A stretch of 64,000 bases of DNA from a bacterium (GTDB lineage Bacteria; Hinthialibacterota; Hinthialibacteria; OLB16), in contig JAJVIK010000008.1 of assembly GCA_022072055.1 (NCBI GenBank), positions 248,001-312,000 of the forward strand. The letters run 5' to 3'. Shown here in pieces: positions 34,519 through 42,015 of this stretch. The notes beneath the pieces were generated by a model. The model was not told where the DNA came from. It did no database searches and was given only the letters and a program-made list of their open reading frames with translations. The position numbers and the translations under genes were made by a program. Within the stretch, counting starts at the first letter, position 1. Each line of letters opens with the position of its first letter.

Positions 34519-35802
34519 ATGGACACGAAAGACCTGAACCAGTTAGCGGCACTCTTGACAGGTGGCCTGCCGGAGGCCGACAAAAAGACCCTGATCAAGC
34601 AGCTGCTGGGGGATTCCGAGGCGAGCCATCTGCTCACTCTTCTCTTGTCTCCGGACATCCGCGTTGAAAACAATTGCCCCCTACCTTTTTCAACATCCGC
34701 TCAATCAATCCTCGGATGTTGCGAGGACCTGCTCCTCCCCATCGCAATGGACCAGCTTCAATACAATGGCTCCTCGCGGGGCTTGGCTTCCCGTGTCGCC
34801 GCCCTCCTCCCCGTGGGACCTTTTCCATTAGTCGCTTCGCGGCTCGATTTCGAGCCGGCTTCCACGAATCGCGTCGGCCCCCTCAAGTTCACCTTGAAGG
34901 GCTCTCCGGCGGAGGGCGCATGCCATCTCGAGGTCTCCGCCCTTGACCGGAGGGATCGAGTCCTGGAGTTCTGGGAGGGCGGAGTGGTTGTCCTCCGCGC
35001 GCCTCTCAAGGCAATCCTCAATGTGTTCCCCTTTCGTATCACACCAGGATTGGCGGTTGCGGTTCGGGAGGTCGACGCCCCCGAAGGGGCCCGGTTTCTC
35101 ATTGTGGAAACCGAGTTTACTCACACGGAGTGGAAGGCGGCGCTTGTCTCGGCCTGTCTGGTGGGAGACCTCAAGCGCGCTCTTCAGATACTGAGGTCGA
35201 GGCTCGGCTGGGATGAAGGCGCTGTCTCCTGGCTGGCTAGGATTGAGGTCCAGATCGCCGCCTTAACCGCTCTCACCAAGACGGATCAATATGTCTTGCG
35301 GCCCGCGCCGGTGACACGTGGAGCTGATTCGAACCCGAGCCGGGTTGAGGCGGTTCACCGACTTATCTGGCATGGGATCATTCGCTGTTGGCCGAAGGCG
35401 GAGGAGCTTCCGAGTCCCTGGTCCATGAAGCCGAGTGCGACATCCGCATCGGGGCAACCGGCGACCTCCCTGGACACCGAATCGCGCGCGCTGGCCGAAT
35501 GTTGTATACGGTCGGCGCAAGGGGAATCACTTTCGGCGGAGTCGTATCCGTTCGATTCATCGAGCCCGCCGATTCGGAACGGATGGGCGGCGCTTCTCGG
35601 ATGGAGGGCCCTACTGGATCGAGAGTTTGAAAAAGCTCATCAGGCATTCGCGGCAACACCGCCGCTCGAGGAGGATCCCTTCTCGCTTGAAATGGGGATG
35701 GTCCTGGCCAGGCACTTGGGATCAGGCGAGGAGACAGGTTGCGGGGAGCAAGAAGCTTCCAGCGATCAAGTCTGGGGGAAAATCCTTTCCACGGTCTCAT
35801 GA
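34519..35802 (+). CDS. Unknown 427-residue protein, partner of the sigma factor
   Basis: I do not recognise this protein. The N-terminal 45 residues (DTKDLNQLAALLTGGLPEAD, then LIKQLLGDSEASHLL) resemble the short helical head of anti-sigma proteins that precedes a zinc-binding HxxxCxxC, but the zinc ligands are absent. The middle (about 100-205) looks like a beta-rich domain (VGPLKFTLKGSPAEG, VVVLRAPLKAIL). The C-terminal half is helical and could be TPR-like (LLGWRALLDREFEKAHQAFA). No TM segment. It sits 9 bp upstream of the sigma gene and is divergent from the CHAT/kinase gene (193-bp shared promoter region). A regulator or adaptor of that sigma factor is an inference. Confidence 0.7.
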   Translation: MDTKDLNQLAALLTGGLPEADKKTLIKQLLGDSEASHLLTLLLSPDIRVENNCPLPFSTSAQSILGCCEDLLLPIAMDQLQYNGSSRGLASRVAALLPVGPFPLVASRLDFEPASTNRVGPLKFTLKGSPAEGACHLEVSALDRRDRVLEFWEGGVVVLRAPLKAILNVFPFRITPGLAVAVREVDAPEGARFLIVETEFTHTEWKAALVSACLVGDLKRALQILRSRLGWDEGAVSWLARIEVQIAALTALTKTDQYVLRPAPVTRGADSNPSRVEAVHRLIWHGIIRCWPKAEELPSPWSMKPSATSASGQPATSLDTESRALAECCIRSAQGESLSAESYPFDSSSPPIRNGWAALLGWRALLDREFEKAHQAFAATPPLEEDPFSLEMGMVLARHLGSGEETGCGEQEASSDQVWGKILSTVS

Positions 35803-35811
35803 TCACGCCCC

Positions 35812-36477
35812 ATGTCCAGCCCAGCGGCGCCACACACACGCGAGCCCCAGGAGGAGTTGAGGACCCTTATCTTGGAGGATCCCGAAGAGGGATGGAAAGC
35901 ATTCCTTAGAGACTATGGACCCCTCATCAAGAACCTGATCCGGAACTTCAAATTGTCCCCGGAGGATCAGGAAGAAGTCTTTCAGGAAGTGGCTCACACG
36001 TTGATCCGGAACAACCACAAGGCGATCCGGGATTGGCAATATGAAAGAAGTTCCTTGGCCAATTACATCGCTGTCATTACTGTTCGCACGGCGATCACCT
36101 TCACCAAATCGGCGTTCCATCAGTTTTCACGGAGGATCCATCCAATCGGCGAGGGAACTGAGGATGCGGCGGACCCCCTCGATACGTTCATGGAACCGAC
36201 GCGCTCAGCCCGTGAGCGCCTCCACCGCATTCACCTGACCCAGAAGTTCGAGGAAGCCCTTTGCTCGCTTGTTGAACAGAAGACCCTTCGACCGGAGGAT
36301 TACCAAATGCTGGTACTGCGCATGCGGGGGCACAGTTACAAGGAAATTGAAAAGCTCCTGGGTATACCCGTTGAAACCCTCACCAGCCGGTTCACTCGGC
36401 TGAAGCCCGTGCTCAGAAACGCACTGGGTAAACTTGAACCTATCCCCAATGTGGCTCACGACGACAAGGCTATGTAG
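35812..36477 (+). CDS. ECF-like RNA polymerase sigma factor
   Basis: A 221-residue sigma-70-family protein with region 2 at about 35-105 (LIRNFKLSPEDQEEVFQEVA, ERSSLANYIAVITVRTA) and region 4 at about 155-205 (LVLRMRGHSYKEIEKLLGIP, then a helix-turn-helix). Regions 1 and 3 are missing, as in ECF sigma factors. It is co-transcribed with the unknown 427-residue gene and divergent from the CHAT/kinase receptor. Sigma factors linked to Ser/Thr kinases are known in Planctomycetes-like genomes, where phosphorylation can activate the sigma factor. That mechanism is proposed here only by analogy. Confidence 0.85.
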   Translation: MSSPAAPHTREPQEELRTLILEDPEEGWKAFLRDYGPLIKNLIRNFKLSPEDQEEVFQEVAHTLIRNNHKAIRDWQYERSSLANYIAVITVRTAITFTKSAFHQFSRRIHPIGEGTEDAADPLDTFMEPTRSARERLHRIHLTQKFEEALCSLVEQKTLRPEDYQMLVLRMRGHSYKEIEKLLGIPVETLTSRFTRLKPVLRNALGKLEPIPNVAHDDKAM

Positions 36478-36788
36478 ACTCCGCAGACCTGCTCATCTTA
36501 CTCCACGATTTGCAGGGAGAGGAAGAAGGCGCAGCCGCGCACAATTCAGACGGGCCTGGGCTAGGTCCATGATCCTTTCGATGCCCCCGCAGATTAAGCT
36601 CTAACCCCCTCCTTATATTGGACTTGGTGGTATTCTCAGAAGAATTCTGAGTCTTGTTGTGAAGATTTGCAGGAAACCGCCACCCTGTCTCGAATTATCA
36701 AGTTAAAAGATGTGAAACCCTGGGGGCGCCAGCGTGGTCGTTTCAAACCATCGCGTGTGCACTCCGTGTGCGAGGATCGAGGGTCATC
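36478..36788. other. Intergenic region with a 17-bp perfect hairpin
   Basis: About 310 bp without a gene. At 36635-36651 lies CTCAGAAGAATTCTGAG, 7-bp arms with a 3-nt loop. It is followed by TCTTGTTGTG, not a clean U-run, so it may be a weak terminator for the sigma operon or an operator for the following gene. Confidence 0.45.
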
Positions 36789-37997
36789 ATGTTCACGTTA
36801 ATCACGGCAAGGAAGCCAATCCAGCGAGTCATCGTCGCCATGCACTTGCTTCTTGTCGCGCCGACCGAAAGTCCTTCCTTCACCGCCGACTTACAGAACG
36901 AGCGCTCCGATATCAACCAAGACGGCGTCGTAAATTCCGATGACCTCCTCATCTTCCTTCGTGACTGGCATGGGACTGATCCGGCCCCTCAGCCGACCTT
37001 TACTGTCACCCAAACGATTCCTCCAAGCATCACGCCTTCCCCCACGGGATTCGATTGCATTCCGGAATACGCCTGGCTGCAGCGTGATTTGCCCGAGACA
37101 TGTCGAGGTGAGAGCCCATTCGAGGTTCAGTTCACGATCCAGGGGGGAACCGCCCTCATCACGGATGTGTTTGAAACGGTTCCAGCCGGGTGGCAGGTTC
37201 TGTCCCCCACTCCATTCGTTCAAATGGAGAACACTGTTCATTGGGACCACCAGATCTTCTCCTACACGATCGTCCCACCTGCCGGAGTTATTCCTGGCGA
37301 CTACATGTTCGAGGGCGAGACCAAATCCTACCATTGGTGCAATGGGGAGGTGACCAGACCCATCACCGGCGACACGATCATCACTTGCCAACCGGCTTTT
37401 CCAACCCCCACGCCCACATGCCCCTGTTTATTACCGGACCTCATTCCGGTTTCCATGTACATCGGGCTGGAGCCAGGCCATGACTGCAGCGATCCAGTCG
37501 GCAGACTGGGCACCTATGCCACGGTGATGAATCAAGGCGAACCTATTGCGGGAACGTTTGTCATTCGGGTAAATGGGGCCGAGGCGGTGGTACAAGATCT
37601 TGCCGACGGACAATCCACAACATCTTGGGTCCCTGCAGTCGCTTTTCCCGAAGCCGCAACGATGACAGTCGATGTTTACAACCAGATTCAAGAGGGCAAT
37701 GAAACCAACAACGAGCTGGTTGATTTTCTCCCGATCCCCGCGCCACCCCCCACCTGCACACAGACCCCCACGCCTCTGGTCACTCCCACGCCAACTCCGA
37801 CATCCGAACGGGGCTTTCTCATTCCGGTGATTGGGGTTTCTCCGAACCCCGTCCGAGGTGGTGAGACGGTCACGTTGGACGGAACCAGCAGTATGGGGAT
37901 TATCAATTCCTTCCAGTGGGAGTTTGTCTGGGGATCCTACGGAGCAGTCTTACAGAACGCGACCGGCTCTATTGCCGCTGACCTGCTCCCCAAAAAC
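36789..37997 (+). pseudogene. Secreted dockerin-like/CARDB protein truncated by an IS fragment
   Basis: The ATG at 36789 starts a signal-like N-terminus, then one dockerin/EF-hand loop DINQDGVVNSDDLLIFLRDW. A Thr/Pro-rich linker follows, a Cys-rich domain with CIPEYAWLQRDLPETC, a CARDB-type domain (LPDLIPVSMYIG ... NETNNELVDFLPI), and the first strands of a PKD-like domain (PVRGGETVTLDGTSS). At about 37998 the frame enters the left end of an IS3 element and stops at 38027. It is the 5' part of a larger exported protein whose C-terminus is lost. The single calcium loop is near the N-terminus, unlike cellulosomal dockerins. Confidence 0.75.
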
Positions 37998-38056
37998 TGT
38001 ACCAGTCTAAATGAGAGAATCCGATAATTTCCCGGAAGGGAGAGGAGGATTCTGAG

Positions 38057-38323
38057 ATGAAGAAGAGCCGTTACAGCGAGGAGCAGATCGTGCGGGTGTT
38101 GCAGGAGGTGGAGAGCGGGAGGTCGGTGGCGGGGGTGGCGCGAGAGAAAGGGGTGACGGAGGCGACGATTTATCGTTGGCGTCAGCGCTATGGAGGGTTG
38201 AGCCGGTCGGAGTTGTCGCGGTTACGGGAGTTGGAACAGGAGAACACGCGGCTGAAACGGATCGTGGCGCAACAGGCGATGGACATCGACGGCTTGAAGG
38301 AGTTGGTAAGGGGAAAGTGGTAA
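38057..38323 (+). CDS. IS3-family transposase OrfA
   Basis: An 88-residue HTH_Tnp_1 protein: KKSRYSEEQIVRVLQEVESG, GVAREKGVTEATIYRWRQRYGG, and a leucine-zipper-like tail LRELEQENTRLKRIVAQQAMD. GGGAGAGGAGG lies shortly upstream. It overlaps the start of the orfB frame by 7 bp, consistent with the programmed -1 frameshift used by IS3 elements. It is intact but useless without OrfB. Confidence 0.9.
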   Translation: MKKSRYSEEQIVRVLQEVESGRSVAGVAREKGVTEATIYRWRQRYGGLSRSELSRLRELEQENTRLKRIVAQQAMDIDGLKELVRGKW

Positions 38324-38649
38324 GCCCTCCGTCCAAGCGAGCGGCGGTCCGGCATTTGCGGGAGCGCCAAGGCTGCTCGGAGCGGAGGGCGTGCAAGTTG
38401 GTGGGGACGGCGCGCTCGACGGCGCGTTACGCGGCCAAGGAGAAGAAAGAAGAGGATCGATTACGGCGAAGGATCTGTACGCTGGCGGGGCGGCGTAAAC
38501 GTTACGGCTACCGTCGGATTTGGGCGGTGTTGCGCCGGCAGGGGTGGGCCGTCAACGTGAAGCGTGTGCATCGGATCTGGAAGGAAGAGGGGCTGGGGCT
38601 GCCGAAGAAAAGGACGGAATTCAGACCGACTGACGAAGGAACAGTATGA
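38317..38649 (+). pseudogene. IS3-family transposase OrfB, 3'-truncated
   Basis: About 110 residues. It starts SPPSKRAAVRHLRERQGCSE, has the HTH_21 segment RRKRYGYRRIWAVLRRQGW, and ends just after RIWKEEGLGLPKKRT, where a full OrfB would continue for about 170 residues with the DDE integrase domain. The final residues to the TGA at 38649 are unrelated sequence. Confidence 0.85.
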
Positions 38650-38786
38650 GCAGTAATCGATTCAGACCTTTCCCTGGTGGCACCCTTTCCGCTGCTCTTC
38701 CCGGGGGTAATGAGCTTGGCCTTCTTCTGCCTCGTGAGATTGACGGAGGCATCGTGTGAGTCACATTTGGAGGTCGATGCGCTATA

Positions 38787-40349
38787 TTGCATGGCACTAT
38801 GGTAGAACTCGGGCAAGACTCACAGACGACTGGCGCTGGCGAAAGGTACCGCGCCTTATTGGCCGTTTCAGAAGCGATTATCTCGCACCGTGACCTGTCC
38901 TCGTTGTTCCACGACTTGGCCGGACGACTGCGTCAGGTGGCGCGCTTCGACCACCTCTCCCTGGTTCTGCACGATGCGCCGAACGACACCATGCGCCTGC
39001 ACGTCTTGGAGACCTCCGAACCCAACGCACCCCATATTGTGATAGATCTTCCTCCTGAAGAGGACCCGGCTGGGTTGGTGTGGCGGACACAGCAGCCTCT
39101 CATCACGTCGAGGGTAGGCGAGCTGAGTCGCTGGCCGCGTTTGTTGGAGCGAGTGCAGCCGTATGGAGTCCAGAGCTTTTGCTGGCTTCCGTTGACGACG
39201 GCCCGGCGGCGGCTGGGAGCGCTGGTGTTCACATGCAAGCAGCCGTCGGCGTATGAAACAGCGGATGTGGACTTCCTGCGGCATGTCGCCAACCAGGTGG
39301 CGGTGGCCGTTGAGAACGCATTGGCTTTTCAGGAACTCACTGCGCTGAAGGACCAGCTTGCCCAAGAGAAGGCCTACCTGGAGGAGGAGGCTCGAACTGA
39401 GAGCCACTTCGGCCAGGTCGTGGGTGATAGCGCAGCGCTGCGACGAGTGTTGAAAGAGGTGGATACAGTCGCACCGACTGACTCGACCGTCCTAGTGCGT
39501 GGCGAGACCGGAACGGGCAAGGAACTCATTGCGCGCGCCCTGCACGACCTCAGCCCGCGTCGAGACCGCACCTTCGTTAAGCTCAATTGCGCGGCCATCC
39601 CCATGGGCCTACTGGAGAGTGAGTTGTTTGGTCACGAGAAAGGGGCGTTCACCGGGGCCATCAGCCAGAAGGTGGGCCGATTCGAGCTGGGGCATCGGGG
39701 CACCCTTTTCCTAGATGAGGTTGGGGACATCCCACTGGAACTTCAACCGAAGCTACTTCGTGTTTTGCAAGAGCAGGAATTCGAGCGCCTCGGTGGAACA
39801 AAGACGATTAAGGTGGATGTCCGGCTGGTGGCGGCCACGCACCGCGACCTGGCCAAGATGGTCGCCGATGGCCAATTCCGCAAAGATTTATTTTACCGGC
39901 TGAACGTTTTCCCTGTGGTATTGCCGCCCTTACGGGAGCGCCCAGACGATATCCCGCGACTGGTTCGCCACTTCACGCATCAGTTCGCCCGGCGGATGGG
40001 CCGACGGATCGAATCCATCCCCTCCGAAGTGATGGACGCCTTGGTTCGATACCCCTGGCCGGGTAACGTCCGGGAACTTCAAAACGTCATCGAACGCGCG
40101 GTCATTCTCTCCCCGGGCCTGTCGCTTCAGGTTCCACTCAGTGATTTGCAGCCGGAGGCCGCGCAGGTGCCGGTATCGACCAACGCGGTCATCACCCTGG
40201 CCGACGCCGAGCGGGAGCACATCCTCGGCGTCCTCCACGAGACGGGCTGGGTGCTGGCTGGCCCGAAGGGGGCCGCAACCCGCCTGGGGATGAAGCGCTC
40301 CACCTTGCAAGCGAAAATGAAGAGGCTCGGTATCTCTCGGCCCGTGTAG
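38787..40349 (+). CDS. Sigma-54-dependent GAF-AAA+-Fis regulator of the RND cluster
   Basis: A 520-residue enhancer-binding protein: GAF sensor (about 20-185), linker coiled coil, AAA+ domain (about 205-440) with Walker A GETGTGKELIARAL, the sigma-54 contact loop GAFTGA, Walker [12 protein letters not shown] and RYPWPGNVRELQNVIERA, and a C-terminal Fis-type HTH (GAATRLGMKRSTLQAKMKRL). It resembles FhlA in layout and is paralogous to the regulator at 47430-49043. An ATG at 38799 is an alternative start. A 12-bp palindrome and a -24/-12 promoter lie between it and the STAS gene, so it probably activates the efflux operon. The GAF ligand is unknown. Confidence 0.92.
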   Translation: MHGTMVELGQDSQTTGAGERYRALLAVSEAIISHRDLSSLFHDLAGRLRQVARFDHLSLVLHDAPNDTMRLHVLETSEPNAPHIVIDLPPEEDPAGLVWRTQQPLITSRVGELSRWPRLLERVQPYGVQSFCWLPLTTARRRLGALVFTCKQPSAYETADVDFLRHVANQVAVAVENALAFQELTALKDQLAQEKAYLEEEARTESHFGQVVGDSAALRRVLKEVDTVAPTDSTVLVRGETGTGKELIARALHDLSPRRDRTFVKLNCAAIPMGLLESELFGHEKGAFTGAISQKVGRFELGHRGTLFLDEVGDIPLELQPKLLRVLQEQEFERLGGTKTIKVDVRLVAATHRDLAKMVADGQFRKDLFYRLNVFPVVLPPLRERPDDIPRLVRHFTHQFARRMGRRIESIPSEVMDALVRYPWPGNVRELQNVIERAVILSPGLSLQVPLSDLQPEAAQVPVSTNAVITLADAEREHILGVLHETGWVLAGPKGAATRLGMKRSTLQAKMKRLGISRPV

Positions 40350-40353
40350 TGCC

Positions 40354-40365
40354 TGCCCATGGGCA
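40354..40365. promoter_or_regulatory. Candidate upstream activator site
   Basis: TGCCCATGGGCA is a perfect 12-bp palindrome directly after the regulator's stop and about 140 bp upstream of the -24 element, the usual distance for an enhancer site of a sigma-54 activator. Confidence 0.45.
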
Positions 40366-40494
40366 GATGTGCCCGCCGGACGGCACTTCGCATCTGGCAC
40401 TTTCCTTCCATAATGTCGGTTCTCTCGAACCGCCCGCTCCGCAAGTCCCTACTATCCATCACTTTATGAGTCGAAACCGCAGACCGGACCTCGT

Positions 40495-40510
40495 CGGCAT
40501 GGCCCTTGCC
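40495..40510 (+). promoter_or_regulatory. Sigma-54 promoter of the STAS-RND-HD-GYP operon
   Basis: CGGCATGGCCCTTGCC has GG (40496-40497) and GC (40508-40509) at the invariant -24/-12 spacing, close to the consensus TGGCACG-N4-TTGC. Predicted transcription start about 40520, 30 bp before the STAS ATG. The neighbouring enhancer-binding protein supports it. Confidence 0.65.
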
Positions 40511-40549
40511 CTATGACCATCCAGGTAACGGCGCGAAAGGGGACGAACG

Positions 40550-40831
40550 ATGCTGCGAATAACCGTTCACGACGATCCACAGGCTCTCACCTTCCAGCTC
40601 GAAGGGTGTTTGACAGGTGTGTGGGTGCAGGAGCTGCAGAAGTGCTGGCAGGACACTCTATCCAGTCGGCGCAGGCCGAACCTTCGCGTCGATCTGACAG
40701 GCGTGACTTCGATAGACCCCAGGGGGGAAGACTGCTTGTCGGCCATGCATAGGCAAGGGGCGGAATTTATTGCTGCCGACTGCCTGATGTTGGCCTTCGT
40801 GGAGGAGATTACCCAAGCGTCACAGGGTTAG
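40550..40831 (+). CDS. STAS-domain-like small protein
   Basis: A 93-residue protein with a STAS/anti-anti-sigma-like fold: LTFQLEGCLTGVWVQELQKC, LRVDLTGVTSIDPRGEDCLS, and GAEFIAADCLMLAFVEEI. The residue in the STAS phospho-loop position is within TSIDPRG (usually DSSG), so phospho-regulation is uncertain. AAAGGGGA lies about 9 nt before the ATG at 40550. It is the first gene after the sigma-54 promoter, ahead of the RND genes. Role unknown. Confidence 0.75.
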   Translation: MLRITVHDDPQALTFQLEGCLTGVWVQELQKCWQDTLSSRRRPNLRVDLTGVTSIDPRGEDCLSAMHRQGAEFIAADCLMLAFVEEITQASQG

Positions 40832-40899
40832 GTCCTAGCGGCCGGCGGAGAGTAGGTGTTATGCGCGGAACAGTACAAACACACAGGAGGAACGATCAC

Positions 40900-42015
40900 A
40901 TGAACACGTTGATGAAAGACAAAGGGAAGACACCCACTAGCATCGGCTCTCTGGCCCTTCTCACCATTCTGGCATCCCTGCTTCTTAGCGGGTGCAGGGA
41001 GGAAATTGTGTCTCCGCCAGTTGTCCGTTCTGTCCGTTCCATCGTCATCGAAAGACATGAAGTGGGAGACCCGGTCGTTCTCACCGGTCATATTCGGGCG
41101 CGCGATGAGGTCAGCTTGGCCTTCCGTATTTCGGGGAAGGTGATCGAAAGATCCGTGGACGTCGGCGATACGGTCAAGGCCGGGCAACTTGTCGCAAGGC
41201 TCGACGACGAAATGGAGCAAAACGCTCTGCGAGCGGCTTGGGCCGACCTCACGGCGGCGCAGGCTGTCCTTGAGCAGTCGGCGGCGCGCGAAAGGCGGTT
41301 CCATGAATTGCTCCGGGAAGGGGCCTCAACGCAAGACGAATATGAAGGCACGTTGCGTCAACAAAAGACGGCGAACGCGCAGGTCCATGCGGCGGAAGCC
41401 AGGCTAAAATCCGCGTCCGACCAATTGGGATACACGGAATTGAAATCCGAGGCGGACGGCGTGATCACGGAAAAGGGCGCGGAGCCGGGTGAAGTCGTTC
41501 GTGTAGGACAAATGATTCTCACCCTGGCTCGCGAAGAAGGAAGGGACGCCGTTTTCGGCATGCCCGCCCAGGTCATCCGCGAGGGTCTGAGTTTGAATCA
41601 AGAAGTCGAGGTCTGGCTCGCGGACAATCCGGACATCAAGGCCATCGGACATATCCGTGAAATCTCACCTCAGGCGGACCCAGTCACAAGGAACCATCAG
41701 GTCAAAGTCGGCCTCGTTGATCCTCCGGTTGGAATGTTCTTGGGGGCGACAGCGGTCGGGCACTTGGAGTTACGGACTGCTCCAGTGATCGAAATTCCTT
41801 CCTCGGCGCTGATGATGCTGGAAGACAAGCCCGCCGTTTGGGTGATCGACTCCAAGGCTCAACGTGTTTCACTGCGGGAAATCAAAATCGAACGCTATAC
41901 CCCAGATTCCGTCATCGCAACGGACGGTCTAGTACCCGGTGAGCGGATCGTGACGGCTGGTGTACAGGAACTTCATGAAGGTCAAGAAATCAAACTGTTA
42001 GGAGATCCATCATGA
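40900..42015 (+). CDS. RND efflux periplasmic adaptor (membrane fusion lipoprotein)
   Basis: A 371-residue HlyD/AcrA-type adaptor. The N-terminus has a lipoprotein signal ending LLLSGC. Seen: the lipoyl half-motif SGKVIERSVDVGDTVKAGQLVARLD, an alpha-helical hairpin (about 95-165), the second lipoyl half ADGVITEKGAEPGEVVRVGQ, a beta-barrel and a membrane-proximal domain (VWVIDSKAQRVSLREI). AGGAGG about 11 nt upstream supports the ATG at 40900. It would bridge the inner-membrane pump to an outer-membrane channel; no TolC-like gene is in the island. It overlaps the pump gene by 4 bp. Confidence 0.93.
   Translation: MNTLMKDKGKTPTSIGSLALLTILASLLLSGCREEIVSPPVVRSVRSIVIERHEVGDPVVLTGHIRARDEVSLAFRISGKVIERSVDVGDTVKAGQLVARLDDEMEQNALRAAWADLTAAQAVLEQSAARERRFHELLREGASTQDEYEGTLRQQKTANAQVHAAEARLKSASDQLGYTELKSEADGVITEKGAEPGEVVRVGQMILTLAREEGRDAVFGMPAQVIREGLSLNQEVEVWLADNPDIKAIGHIREISPQADPVTRNHQVKVGLVDPPVGMFLGATAVGHLELRTAPVIEIPSSALMMLEDKPAVWVIDSKAQRVSLREIKIERYTPDSVIATDGLVPGERIVTAGVQELHEGQEIKLLGDPS

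Larger units (their letters stand above)
37998..38649 (+). mobile_element. IS3-family insertion sequence fragment
   Basis: Begins with a TGT-initiated terminal sequence (TGTACCAGTCTAAATGAGAG), which is typical for IS3 ends. It contains complete orfA and only the N-terminal third of orfB. The right end and the DDE domain are missing, so the element cannot move. The right boundary is approximate, about 38620-38650, where IS homology stops. Confidence 0.75.
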
